Part shown: positions 1 through 8,691 of the stretch, piece after piece
Layout of the letters: every line of letters starts with the position of its first letter
Numbering within the stretch: position 1 is the first letter of the stretch
Source of the DNA: Euzebya sp051004735
Lineage (GTDB): Bacteria > Actinomycetota > Nitriliruptoria > Euzebyales > Euzebyaceae
Assembly (NCBI GenBank): GCA_051004735.1
Contig: JBPCKA010000080.1
Span: 66,400-130,399 of the forward strand
Reading direction: 5' to 3'
DNA length: 64,000 nt
Notes under the pieces: model-generated
The model's database searches: none
Told to the model about the DNA's origin: nothing
Seen by the model: only the letters and a program-made list of their open reading frames with translations
Translations under genes and position numbers: made by a program

Positions 1-870
1 GTCAGCGAGGAGATCGTCGGACAGGCCATCGCCAGCCGTCGTGACGAGGTGGTGCTGGCGACCAAGGCCCACGGGCAGATGGGCGAGGGTCGCAACCGCA
101 GCGGCAACTCCCGTCGCTGGCTCACCCACGAAGTCGAGGAATCGCTACGACGACTGCAGACCGACCACATCGACCTGTACCAGATCCACCGTCCCGACCC
201 CGACGTCCCGGTCGCTGAGACACTTGGGGTCCTGACCGACCTGGTTCGCGCCGGCAAGGTGCGTCACATCGGCTGCTCGACCTATCCCGCAGAACAGATC
301 GTCGAGGGACAGTGGGCTGCGGCCGAGCGCGGTCTTGAGCGGTTCGTGTGCGAGCAGCCGCCCTACTCCATCCTGTTTCGCCAGATCGAACGCGACGTGC
401 TGCCGACGGTGCAGGACTACGGCATGGGTGCGATCGTGTGGAGTCCGCTGGCCGGTGGCCTGTTGACCGGGAAATACCGTCAGGGTGCCGATGCGCCCAA
501 GGGCAGCCGCTTCCAACGCCTTGCCGAGATGCTGCCGGCCAACGCCGAACGACTGGATCTGACCAACCAGGGCAACGAGCGCAAGTTGGACGCCGTGGAA
601 GCCCTGCTGGACGTCGCCGAGCAGGCCGACCTGTCGCTGACCCACATGGCCGGCGCGTTCGTCCTGGCCCATCCCGGGGTCACCGCCGCCATCATCGGCC
701 CACGCACACGCGAGCAGTTGGACGACCTGCTGGCCGGCGCCGACATCGAGTTGGACGACGGCGTCCTGGACCAGATCGACGCGATCGTACCCCCCGGGAC
801 CATCCTGTTCGAGGAGGACCGGGGTTGGACCCCACCTGCCTTGGAAGACGCCCATCTGCGGCGGCGCTGA
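1..870 (+). CDS. Aldo/keto reductase, 5' end cut by the window edge
   Basis: Frame 1 is open from the first base, so the N-terminus lies outside the window. The visible 289 residues look like the C-terminal three quarters of an NAD(P)H-dependent aldo/keto reductase TIM barrel. Seen: VVLATKAH near the left edge (the strand carrying the catalytic Lys in the family), then HIDLYQIHRPD, GKVRHIGCST, a QPPYSILFR segment and SPLAGGLLTGKYR, all family landmarks; near the end, TAAIIGPRTREQL matches the NADP-binding region. The substrate cannot be told. The next gene follows on the same strand about 50 bases downstream. Confidence 0.9.
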   Translation, partial: VSEEIVGQAIASRRDEVVLATKAHGQMGEGRNRSGNSRRWLTHEVEESLRRLQTDHIDLYQIHRPDPDVPVAETLGVLTDLVRAGKVRHIGCSTYPAEQIVEGQWAAAERGLERFVCEQPPYSILFRQIERDVLPTVQDYGMGAIVWSPLAGGLLTGKYRQGADAPKGSRFQRLAEMLPANAERLDLTNQGNERKLDAVEALLDVAEQADLSLTHMAGAFVLAHPGVTAAIIGPRTREQLDDLLAGADIELDDGVLDQIDAIVPPGTILFEEDRGWTPPALEDAHLRRR

Positions 871-920
871 ACCTACGCAAGTCTAACCTGGGGAGGGACC
901 GCCTGACCCGGAGCCACCAC

Positions 921-1607
921 GTGATCAACCACCTGTTCCTGCGATTCATCGCACGGCTGTTTCGCATTCTGGCCTGGCCGTTCGTGCGCTGGGAGTTCCG
1001 CGGTGGGGCCTGCATCGGCGACCGTGACGGCTGGATCTTCAGTGCCAACCACCGCTCGGTATTCGACTTCGCCCACGCGGTGGTGGCTTTGGCCCACTTC
1101 GGCAAGGACGCCCGGATCATGATCGCCAGCGAGTTCTGGGACATGCCCGTCTACAAGTGGGGCGTGTGGGCCATCAACGCCATCCCGGTGTACCGCACGA
1201 CCGATCCACGGGGCGCCTTCCAAGCGGCCATCACCGCATTGGAGGACCAGGACAGCATCTGCATCATGCCCGAGGGCCGACTGCGTTGGGATCCCGACCA
1301 TCCCCTGAAGTTGGGACGGCTCAAGTCCGGTGTCTCGCGGATGGCCGTCGGTGCCAACGCACCGATCATGCCGATTGCGCTGGTCGGTGGCGAGCGGGTG
1401 TGGATCCGGGGTCTCAAGTTCCCGCGGTTGCGACTACGCCGCCAGGTGGTGCTGTGCCGCGTGGCCGACGAACCGCTGTGGCTGTCGGGCGAGGACCACC
1501 GTGCGAACTGCGACAAACTGCGGGAGGTGCAAGAGTCCCTGCTGCGCCAGGCCACCGCCGACCTGCGGGCGCTGGACCCCTCCTACCTGCCAGCTGTCAC
1601 GCCCTGA
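921..1607 (+). CDS. 1-acyl-glycerol-3-phosphate acyltransferase family protein (PlsC-like)
   Basis: A 228-residue protein with the HX4D motif (NHRSVFD, about residue 42) and the later PEGR block (IMPEGRLRWDP) of glycerolipid acyltransferases; a short hydrophobic N-terminal stretch suggests membrane attachment. By family it would transfer an acyl chain to a lysophosphatidate-like acceptor. The start is uncertain: GTG at 921 is the first ordinary codon, but a strong GGGAGG at 891-896 is placed better for a CTG at 903. The open frame continues upstream inside the reductase gene, where it is only a shadow. The 3' end overlaps the convergent DUF2142 gene by 25 bases. Confidence 0.85.
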   Translation: MINHLFLRFIARLFRILAWPFVRWEFRGGACIGDRDGWIFSANHRSVFDFAHAVVALAHFGKDARIMIASEFWDMPVYKWGVWAINAIPVYRTTDPRGAFQAAITALEDQDSICIMPEGRLRWDPDHPLKLGRLKSGVSRMAVGANAPIMPIALVGGERVWIRGLKFPRLRLRRQVVLCRVADEPLWLSGEDHRANCDKLREVQESLLRQATADLRALDPSYLPAVTP

Positions 1608-3136
1608 CCAGACTCCGCATGGCGGCCGATGCCCCAGCTGTCCGCGAAGGCCACCAGTCCGATCAGTCCCAGACACGCCAGTCCCACGATTCCCGCCAAC
1701 ACCACATCTGGCAGAGGGGCGGTCCAGCCGCCACGCCACAGGTAGGCCACCGCTGAGGTTCCTGGCCCCGTGGAATAGCGGGCCATGGACACCATGTGTG
1801 CAGTCTGGTGTCCGATGACCCCGACCACGGGAAGGGCCAACCAGGCCCTGCCGTGAGTCCACTGTGGCAGGCGCCGCCATCCCTCTTCCATGGTCAACAC
1901 ATTGCCTGCGTAGACCCCGATGCCCACCGCCACCGGCAAGGTGTAACGGCCCTGCCAAAACAACCCCAGGTCGGCCGCCTGCAGCGTCTCGGCCACCACC
2001 GGCAGCGCCAGGGTCCCGCCGATCAGGGCCAGCAGCACCGCACGCTGCCGCCATGTCGCCACCACGACGGCCGACACGATCACCGACAGGACCGCCAGAC
2101 CCCACACCGCGATCAACCAATCGGGCAATGGGGTGTCCAGCCAGCCCAGGTTGCCGACCATCTCGACCAGTCGGCCACGGGTCAGTCCCCACGACACGCG
2201 CAGGGCAGTCCGGCCCACCAGATCGGGGTTTGGGGACCCGACGAACGCATCAAGGGCAGCGGTTCGCACAAGCCAGATGCCGGCGCCGGCAATGCCCACC
2301 AACGCAGTGCCCAACCCTCCAAGAACAGCGGGACGGCGCCACTGCCCCAGCCGGCCCCGGGTGGCCACGCCGACGACCAGGGCAATGACGATTCCCACCG
2401 CGATGAGGGGTGACAGCGGACGGGTCCAGGCCAGGGTCACCAGGCTGAGCGCCGCCAGGATCCCGTACCGTCGTGACGGTCTGCTCAGCAGTGCCAGCAC
2501 GCTGGTCCAGCAGGCCAGTGCGGCCGCGATCTCAAGTCCGCTGGGATTGACCCCTCCCAGCAGGTAGACGGTGATGGGCGTCACCGTCACGCTGAGCACC
2601 GCCAGGAAGCGCCAGCCACCCAGATCCCATGCCGTCGCGAACGCGATGGCCAGAAACAGCGCCCCAATCACCGCGTGGACCATCCGGGCACCGATCAGCC
2701 CTGGTACCGGGTCCAGCAGGCGTAGCGGCCAACCCACCAGTGCGTAGAACAGCGGCTGGTAGGCACCCGCGGTGGTGACGGCCTGGACCTCCCCGGGTGC
2801 GGGTTCCAGCGGCACGATGCAATCGGCCGGGCCCCTGAACGCAAAGAAGCACAGCGGTTGTGCGGGTGCGCCAGCCAGCCCGGCGGGGATGTCGACGACG
2901 TGCTCGATCTGTACCACCAGCGGTGGTCCTGGGATCTCGGTGCGCTGCCGTGTGCCCAGCAATTCACCGCCGGCGACCGACGCCGCACGGACAACATGAG
3001 CCGGTTCGTCGGGGACGCTAAACTGCGGCGACGCCACGGCCCAGGTCGCGCCCAGCACCAGCCACACCCCGAACGCGGCGGCAAAGGTCCTGGACCAACT
3101 CCCAGCCGCAGCCGAACCCAACAGCGCGGACCTCAC
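1583..3136 (-). CDS. DUF2142 multi-pass membrane protein
   Basis: A 517-residue, very hydrophobic protein with many predicted membrane spans. The N-terminal region has the DUF2142 hallmark SVPDEPAHVVRAA after the first span, followed by a large extracytoplasmic loop and a run of helices; this resembles GT-C-fold glycosyltransferases. By family and neighbours (GtrA, GT2, DUF2304) it probably works on cell-surface polysaccharide or lipid-linked sugars. GTG at 3136 is preferred because AAGGCGG lies about 8 bases upstream; a longer frame to 3289 would run into the divergent GtrA gene. It overlaps the acyltransferase gene tail to tail. Confidence 0.8.
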   Translation of the reverse strand: MRSALLGSAAAGSWSRTFAAAFGVWLVLGATWAVASPQFSVPDEPAHVVRAASVAGGELLGTRQRTEIPGPPLVVQIEHVVDIPAGLAGAPAQPLCFFAFRGPADCIVPLEPAPGEVQAVTTAGAYQPLFYALVGWPLRLLDPVPGLIGARMVHAVIGALFLAIAFATAWDLGGWRFLAVLSVTVTPITVYLLGGVNPSGLEIAAALACWTSVLALLSRPSRRYGILAALSLVTLAWTRPLSPLIAVGIVIALVVGVATRGRLGQWRRPAVLGGLGTALVGIAGAGIWLVRTAALDAFVGSPNPDLVGRTALRVSWGLTRGRLVEMVGNLGWLDTPLPDWLIAVWGLAVLSVIVSAVVVATWRQRAVLLALIGGTLALPVVAETLQAADLGLFWQGRYTLPVAVGIGVYAGNVLTMEEGWRRLPQWTHGRAWLALPVVGVIGHQTAHMVSMARYSTGPGTSAVAYLWRGGWTAPLPDVVLAGIVGLACLGLIGLVAFADSWGIGRHAESGQGVTAGR

Positions 3137-3228
3137 GTCAGCGCCGCCTTTCGTCGGGAATGCTTCGAGCCTGACCGCGCAGGGCAGTGTACTGACCGCA
3201 CCCGACCCCCTAGCAGACCTTTGGACCA

Positions 3229-3657
3229 GTGACCACCACCCCGCCACCGCCAGTCCAGGCGCCACCCGCTCCTCACAGGAATGGCTCACCGTCGCTGAAG
3301 GACAAGCTGTTCCGCTTCGTGGTGGTCGGGGTCAGCAGTGCCGTGATCGACATCAGCCTGTTGGTGCTGATGCACGAGATCGTCGGCCTGTCGATCCCCA
3401 TCGCCACCACCATCGCGTTCTGGACGGCGTTGCTGTACAACTTCAGCCTGAACCGGGCATGGTCCTTCGGTGAGGCGAAGGTCAGTACGCCGTTCGTCAA
3501 GTACTTGATCGTGGTCGGCACCAACTACCTGGTCACCCTGGCCATAGTGACCGGTGGGGTCGCCCTGGGGGTGCCCTACGGGCTGGCCAAGGTCTTCGCC
3601 ATCGGGTTCGGGACGCTGGGTACCTTCCCCGCCTACAACCTGTGGGTCTTCAAGTGA
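3229..3657 (+). CDS. GtrA family membrane protein
   Basis: A 142-residue protein with a Pro-rich N-terminus followed by four hydrophobic segments, the usual size and topology of GtrA. The stretch KLFRFVVVGVSSAVID opens the domain, NFSLNRAWSFGE is the conserved middle motif, and the protein ends with an NLWVFK-like tail. GtrA proteins are thought to flip or carry polyprenyl-phosphate-linked sugars across the membrane for later transfer. It is divergent from DUF2142 and followed 10 bases later by a GT2 gene, which fits a lipid-linked sugar pathway. Confidence 0.88.
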   Translation: MTTTPPPPVQAPPAPHRNGSPSLKDKLFRFVVVGVSSAVIDISLLVLMHEIVGLSIPIATTIAFWTALLYNFSLNRAWSFGEAKVSTPFVKYLIVVGTNYLVTLAIVTGGVALGVPYGLAKVFAIGFGTLGTFPAYNLWVFK

Positions 3658-3667
3658 CGGGCCCCAC

Positions 3668-4417
3668 ATGAACGCTCCCCCGGTGAAAGGGATGGTGGTC
3701 ATACCGGCGTTCAACGAACAGGACTGCATCGCCGCCGTGGTCACCGAGGTGCGTGAGGCCCTGCCGGAGATGACGGTCGTCGTGGTCGATGACGGGTCGG
3801 CAGATCAGACCAGGACCGTGGCCGCAGCGGCGGGTGCCACGGTGCTGTCCCTGCCGTTCAACCTGGGTGTCGGAGGCGCGCTGCGATTGGGACTGCGCTA
3901 CGCCCAACGCACCGGACACCAGGTGGTGGTCCAGGTCGATGGGGACGGTCAACACGACCCGGCCGAGGTGCACCGTCTGGTCAAGGGGTTGGACTCCGCC
4001 GACATCGTGGTCGGGGCCCGGTTTGCCGGCCGTGGCTCCTACACCGTCCGGGGTCCGCGGCGCTGGGCGATGCGCATGCTGGCTTCAGCGATCGGTCGCA
4101 TGTCGGGAACCACCCTCACCGACGTGACGTCGGGCTTCCGGGCATTTGGTCCCCGTGCGATCACCCTGCTGGCTGAAACGCTGCCGACGGAGTACCTGGG
4201 CGACACCATCGATGCCTTGGTGGTGGGCAACAGAGCTGGCCTGCGTATCCGCCAGGAAGCCGTCGTGATGCGCGAACGTCAGGGAGGGGTGCCCAGCCAG
4301 TCACCGCTGAAGTCCGCCATCTATCTGGGCCGTGCCGGGATCACCCTGCTGCTGGCGTTCGTGCGGACCGACCCGTGGCCCGAACTCGGTCCCGCACCAT
4401 GGCAGGACGCCCCGTGA
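3668..4417 (+). CDS. Family 2 glycosyltransferase, polyprenyl-phosphate sugar synthase type
   Basis: A 249-residue cytoplasmic GT-A enzyme. Seen: VVIPAFNEQDCIAAVV at the N-terminus, VVVVDDGSADQT (nucleotide-sugar site) and VVVQVDGDGQHDP (the metal-binding DXD-type motif), then GARFAGRG and the conserved DVTSGFRAF. This order is typical of dolichol/polyprenyl-phosphate mannose or glucose synthases. ATG at 3668 begins just before the first strand; the frame continues upstream into gtrA only as a shadow. It sits between gtrA and a DUF2304 gene, and its TGA overlaps the next GTG (GTGA), so the three are likely co-transcribed. Confidence 0.9.
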   Translation: MNAPPVKGMVVIPAFNEQDCIAAVVTEVREALPEMTVVVVDDGSADQTRTVAAAAGATVLSLPFNLGVGGALRLGLRYAQRTGHQVVVQVDGDGQHDPAEVHRLVKGLDSADIVVGARFAGRGSYTVRGPRRWAMRMLASAIGRMSGTTLTDVTSGFRAFGPRAITLLAETLPTEYLGDTIDALVVGNRAGLRIRQEAVVMRERQGGVPSQSPLKSAIYLGRAGITLLLAFVRTDPWPELGPAPWQDAP

Positions 4418-4764
4418 GTGGTTTGCAGATCCTCAGTCTGATCGTGTCCCTGGGCATCCTGGCGGGAGCCATCGAGATGCTGCGCCGACGCCGCCTGCGC
4501 GAGAAATACGCCGTGCTATGGCTGGTCGTTGCCGTTGGACAACTGGTCCTGGGTGTGTTTCCCGGTCTGCTGGACGCCGTCGCCGGCCGACTCGGAATTG
4601 CCGATCCACCAAACCTGTTGGCGTTCGTCGCCGTGGTGTTCCTGTTGGGTGTCTGCGCCCATCTGTCACTGGAATCAAGCCGACTGGAAGAGGAGACCAG
4701 GACCCTGGCCGAGGAGGTCGCCATCCTGCGCCGCCAGGTTGAGGTGCTGCAGCAGGAACCTTGA
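4414..4764 (+). CDS. DUF2304 small membrane protein
   Basis: A 116-residue protein: an N-terminal hydrophobic helix, a basic RRRRLREKYAVLW segment characteristic of DUF2304, two further hydrophobic helices, and a charged coiled-coil tail rich in Glu and Leu (about the last 35 residues). DUF2304 proteins commonly accompany GT2 and GtrA genes; their biochemical role is unknown. GTG at 4414 is chosen because it makes a 4-base GTGA overlap with the GT2 stop and has AGGA 7 bases upstream; ATG at 4399 is the alternative and lacks a ribosome-binding site. Confidence 0.82.
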   Translation: MSGLQILSLIVSLGILAGAIEMLRRRRLREKYAVLWLVVAVGQLVLGVFPGLLDAVAGRLGIADPPNLLAFVAVVFLLGVCAHLSLESSRLEEETRTLAEEVAILRRQVEVLQQEP

Positions 4765-4822
4765 CCTGGCTGTCATGCCAGGCGGCTAGTGTCTGGCCGT
4801 TGCTGGATGAGGAGGCATGACG

Positions 4823-5794
4823 ATGGATCAGATGATTCACGCTGAGGGTCTGGTCAAGCACTACGGGGACGTCAAAGCCCTGGACGGGGTTGACCTCACC
4901 GTGCCCGAAGGCACGGTGCTGGGCGTTCTTGGACCCAACGGCGCCGGCAAGACCACCGCCGTGCGGATCCTGTCAACCCTGCTCAAACCCGATGCCGGCC
5001 GGGCCACAGTGGCCGGGGTGGACGTGTTCGCCGACCCGGCAGGTGTGCGCGAGAAGATCGGCCTGTCCGGCCAGTCCGCCGCCGTCGATGAGTACCTGAC
5101 CGGCAAGGAGAACCTGGACATGGTCGGCCAACTGTACGGCATGTCGGGCAAGACCAGCCGACAGCGGGCCGGCGAACTGCTGAGGCAGTTCGACCTGGCC
5201 GAGTCGGGTGACCGGACCGTCAAGACCTACTCCGGCGGCATGCGTCGGCGGCTGGACCTGGCCGCCGCACTGGTCGCAAAGCCACCTGTGCTGTTCCTGG
5301 ACGAGCCGACCACGGGGCTTGACCCCCGCAGCCGCAACGACCTGTGGGATGTCATCCGCAATCTGGTCGCCGCCGGCACCACGCTGCTATTGACCACCCA
5401 GTACCTGGAGGAAGCCGACCGCCTGGCTGACAACATCATCGTGATGGACCACGGCCGCATCATCGCCCAGGGTGCCGCAGATGCCCTGAAGGACCAGGTC
5501 GGTGGCGAACGGATCGAGGTGACCCTGGAACACCTGCAGGATGTCGAGCAGGCCACCGCACTGCTGGGCACGGTGGTGGTCGGCGAGGTCAGGGTCGCCC
5601 CGCAGTCTCGTCAACTGACCGGCCAGGTGATCGGCGGCGCCGCGACACTGCGTCACGCTCTGAACCGGCTGGACGACGCTGGCCTGTCGGTGCTGGACTT
5701 CGGCCTGCGCCGACCGACCCTGGACGATGTGTTCCTGACCCTCACCGGACACGTCGCCGAGGTCGCAGACGCCACCGAGGAGGCATCGGCATGA
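4823..5794 (+). CDS. ABC transporter ATP-binding protein, DrrA/daunorubicin-resistance type
   Basis: A 323-residue ABC ATPase. Walker A GPNGAGKTT, signature YSGGMRRRLDLAAAL, Walker B VLFLDEPTTGLDP and the switch region LLLTTQYLEEAD are all present; a C-terminal extension of about 100 residues is typical of DrrA-like exporter ATPases. GAGGAGG at 4809-4815 sits 7 bases before ATG 4823, so this start is preferred over ATG 4817, which would be 1 base away. It overlaps the permease gene by 4 bases (ATGA). The exported substrate (drug, lipid or glycolipid) is not evident, though the polysaccharide genes just upstream are suggestive. Confidence 0.93.
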   Translation: MDQMIHAEGLVKHYGDVKALDGVDLTVPEGTVLGVLGPNGAGKTTAVRILSTLLKPDAGRATVAGVDVFADPAGVREKIGLSGQSAAVDEYLTGKENLDMVGQLYGMSGKTSRQRAGELLRQFDLAESGDRTVKTYSGGMRRRLDLAAALVAKPPVLFLDEPTTGLDPRSRNDLWDVIRNLVAAGTTLLLTTQYLEEADRLADNIIVMDHGRIIAQGAADALKDQVGGERIEVTLEHLQDVEQATALLGTVVVGEVRVAPQSRQLTGQVIGGAATLRHALNRLDDAGLSVLDFGLRRPTLDDVFLTLTGHVAEVADATEEASA

Positions 5795-6597
5795 CCACCC
5801 TGACAAAGACCGCTCGCGACAGCGCGATCGTGGCCAAACGCAATCTGATCAAGATCAAGCGTGTCCCCGACCTGCTGGTGTTCACGCTGCTGAGCCCGAT
5901 CATGTTCGTGCTGCTGTTCGCCTACGTCTTCGGCGGCTCGATCCAGGTCGCCGGCGGCAATTACCGCGAGTTCCTGATCGCCGGGATCTTCGCCCAAACG
6001 GTCGTGTTCGGCGCCACCATCACCGGTGCGGGGCTTGCCGATGACATTCAGAAGGGCATCATCGACCGGTTCAGGTCGCTGCCGATGGCACCCTCGGCAG
6101 TGTTGGCGGGCCGGACGGCCAGCGACGTCGTGAACAACATCCTGGTGCTGATCGTCATGTCGCTGACGGGGCTGGCGGTTGGCTGGCGGATCCGCAGCTC
6201 ACCGCTGGAGGCGATCGGCGGATTCCTGCTGCTGTTGCTGTTTGCCTACTCGATCAGCTGGATGATGGCCTACATCGGGCTGCTGGTCCCCTCCCCCGAG
6301 GTGGTCAACAACGCCTCGTTCCTGGCGATCTTCCCGTTGACGTTCATCTCCAATGCCTTCGTGCCCTCAGACAACCTTCCCGGGCCACTACGGACCTTCG
6401 CGGAGTGGAACCCGGTGTCCTCGGTCACCCAAGCGGCACGGGAACTGTTCGGCAACACCAGCCCGGACGTTCCCCTGCCGGGTGCCTGGTCCTTGCAGCA
6501 TCCCGTCATCTACAGCCTGATCTGGGTGGCCATCATCCTGGCGATCTTCATCCCCCTGTCCTCCTGGCAGTACCAACGCACCTCCCAGCGGGCCTGA
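5791..6597 (+). CDS. ABC-2 type exporter permease, DrrB type
   Basis: A 268-residue integral membrane protein with about six hydrophobic segments. The N-terminal LSPIMFVLLFAYVFGG and the later RFRSLPMAPSAVLAGR are the ABC-2/DrrB signatures; FLAIFPLTFISNAFVP in the last third is also conserved. It overlaps the ATPase gene by 4 bases, so the two form a half-transporter pair assembled as a 2+2 exporter in the cytoplasmic membrane. The remnant at 18845-18982 encodes a segment of a related permease. Confidence 0.93.
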   Translation: MTTLTKTARDSAIVAKRNLIKIKRVPDLLVFTLLSPIMFVLLFAYVFGGSIQVAGGNYREFLIAGIFAQTVVFGATITGAGLADDIQKGIIDRFRSLPMAPSAVLAGRTASDVVNNILVLIVMSLTGLAVGWRIRSSPLEAIGGFLLLLLFAYSISWMMAYIGLLVPSPEVVNNASFLAIFPLTFISNAFVPSDNLPGPLRTFAEWNPVSSVTQAARELFGNTSPDVPLPGAWSLQHPVIYSLIWVAIILAIFIPLSSWQYQRTSQRA

Positions 6598-6611
6598 GGC
6601 ACCGGCGGGAG

Positions 6612-8594
6612 CTACCAGATGTCAACCCGTTGCCCGGGGTCCAACCACAGGCCGTCGCCTTCGGCGGTGGCGAAAGCGTCGTGGAAGGCGCCGATGTTGC
6701 GCACCACGTTTGCGCGAAACTCCGGTGGAGAATGGGGATCGACAGAAAGTCGGCGAACCGCCTCCTCGGTGCGGGTCACCATCCGCCAGGCGGCCGCCCA
6801 GCCCACGAAGAAGCGCTGGTCCCCGGTCATGCCGTCGGACTCCGGGACGGCACCGTCTAGGTCGGACTCGACGAACAGCCGCCAGGCATGGAAGGCCACG
6901 GCCACCCCGCCCAGGTCGCCGATGTTCTCCCCCACCGTCAGGGCACCGTTGACGGTGTGCTCATCGGGTAGGTCACGGGGGCTGTAGCCGTTGTACTGCT
7001 CCACCAGCGTGGCCACCTTGGCGTCGAAGCGTTCGCGGTCCTCGTCGGTCCACCAGTTCCGCAGCGATCCGTCGCCGTCATACCGCGACCCCTGGTCATC
7101 AAAGCCGTGGCCGATCTCATGACCGATCACAGCCCCGATCGCGCCGTAGTTGTAGGCCGGGTCACGGTCTGGGTCGAAGAACGGCGGCTGCAGGATGGCG
7201 GCTGGAAAGACGATCTCGTTCAAGGCCGGGTTGTAGTAGGCGTTGACGGTCTGGGGGGTCATGAACCACTCGTCGCGGTCGACCGGCCCGTCCAGCTTGG
7301 CCAGTTCCCGGTCGCTCTCCACGGCATTGGAGCGGCGGATGTTGCCCAGCAGGTCATCAGGTGCGATCTCCAGGGCCGAGTAGTCCTTCCACCTGACCGG
7401 CTTGCCGATCTTGGGGGTGAACGCCTCCAGCTTCGCCAGCGCCCGCTGACGGGTGTCGGCCTGCATCCACTCAAGATCGGTGATCCGCTGCCGGTAGGCC
7501 TCAAGCAGGTTGTCCACCAGGACCTCCATCTGTTCCTGTGCCCGAGGCGGGTAGTGCTCGGCGACGTAGGACTGGCCCACCAGCTCGCCCACCAGAGCCT
7601 GGACCAGACCCACACCACGCTTCCAGCGGGGCCGTAGCTTTGGCGCCCCGGTCAGGGTGCGTCCGTAGAAGTCGAAGGACTCCTCAACCAGATCATCGCT
7701 CAGATATCCCGACATCGACCGGATCACCTTCCAGGTCAGCCACTGCTTCCACACCCCAACCGGTTCCTGCTCCAGCAGCGCGGTCACCGCCTGGACGACG
7801 TCGGGCTGGGCGACCACGACCTGGGACCACTGCGGCTCATCGACTCCCATGCCGGACATCCATTCCTCGGCCACCGGCAGGGCAGCGCGCAACTCCTCGG
7901 CGGTCATCAGGTTGTAGGTCTTCACGGCATCGCGGGTTTCGGTGCGGTCCCAGTGCGCTTCCGCCAACCGGGTTTCAAAAGCCATGATCTGTTCGGCGGC
8001 CGCCATCGCATGAGAGTCCGTGGGCACTGCCTGCGCCAGCTTCAGCATCCGTGCGACATGGGGAACGTAGGCCTGGCGAATCTTGGCGTGTTCCTCATCG
8101 CGGTAGTACGACTCGTCGGGCAGACCCAAGCCTGCCTGGGCGATGTGGATCAGGTACCGGTTGGGATCGCTCTTGTCGATCCACACCCCCGCGCCCAGGA
8201 CGCCGCCCATTCCCTCACGCGCCAGTTCGCCCTGCAGTCGCATCAGCGAGGTGGCGTCGGTGACGGACTGGATGCGTTCCAGCAGTGGCTCCAGTGGCTG
8301 CACCCCCGCGGCCTCCACGGCGTCGGTGTCCATGAACGAGGCGTACAGATCCCCGATCTTTTGGGCACCAGACCCCTGCTCCCCCCGCTCCTGTGCCGCC
8401 CGTTCGATGATGTCGCGGACATCGAGCTCGGCCTGCTCGCGCAAAATGTCGAAGGATCCGTAGGTGGAGCGGTCCTCGGGGATCTGGGCGGTGGAGATCC
8501 AGCGGCTGTTCACATGTCCGAACAGGTCGTCCTGGGGACGAACCGCGGGGTCGACGTCTTCGGTGATGGGACGGGATTGCTCAACGGTGCTCAA
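6612..8594 (-). CDS. M13 family zinc metallopeptidase (neprilysin/PepO-like)
   Basis: A 660-residue peptidase. The zinc site HEIGH (in VIGHEIGHGFDDQG), the upstream NAYYNP substrate-binding motif and the downstream ENIGDLGG carrying the third zinc ligand are in the expected order in the C-terminal third; the N-terminal two thirds match the helical M13 N domain. No signal peptide is seen, so it is likely cytoplasmic. TTG at 8594 is chosen because AGGAG lies 9 bases upstream; the longer frame to 8771 runs into the end of leuS. By family it cleaves oligopeptides on the amino side of hydrophobic residues. Confidence 0.92.
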   Translation of the reverse strand: MSTVEQSRPITEDVDPAVRPQDDLFGHVNSRWISTAQIPEDRSTYGSFDILREQAELDVRDIIERAAQERGEQGSGAQKIGDLYASFMDTDAVEAAGVQPLEPLLERIQSVTDATSLMRLQGELAREGMGGVLGAGVWIDKSDPNRYLIHIAQAGLGLPDESYYRDEEHAKIRQAYVPHVARMLKLAQAVPTDSHAMAAAEQIMAFETRLAEAHWDRTETRDAVKTYNLMTAEELRAALPVAEEWMSGMGVDEPQWSQVVVAQPDVVQAVTALLEQEPVGVWKQWLTWKVIRSMSGYLSDDLVEESFDFYGRTLTGAPKLRPRWKRGVGLVQALVGELVGQSYVAEHYPPRAQEQMEVLVDNLLEAYRQRITDLEWMQADTRQRALAKLEAFTPKIGKPVRWKDYSALEIAPDDLLGNIRRSNAVESDRELAKLDGPVDRDEWFMTPQTVNAYYNPALNEIVFPAAILQPPFFDPDRDPAYNYGAIGAVIGHEIGHGFDDQGSRYDGDGSLRNWWTDEDRERFDAKVATLVEQYNGYSPRDLPDEHTVNGALTVGENIGDLGGVAVAFHAWRLFVESDLDGAVPESDGMTGDQRFFVGWAAAWRMVTRTEEAVRRLSVDPHSPPEFRANVVRNIGAFHDAFATAEGDGLWLDPGQRVDIW

Positions 8595-8691
8595 CGGATG
8601 TGTCTCCTGCGAACGGCGGGGATGTGGCTGACCGCCCACTCTGACATGTCCCTGGCCCCTCGCCGCCCCCGCGCTGCCGCTACCGCGTGGC

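Noticed and set aside
145..855. Long open frames antisense to the aldo/keto reductase, and similar ones opposite leuS, trpD, korA and gcvT
   Set aside because: Typical shadow frames of GC-rich genes; no motifs, no binding sites, and full overlap with well-supported genes.
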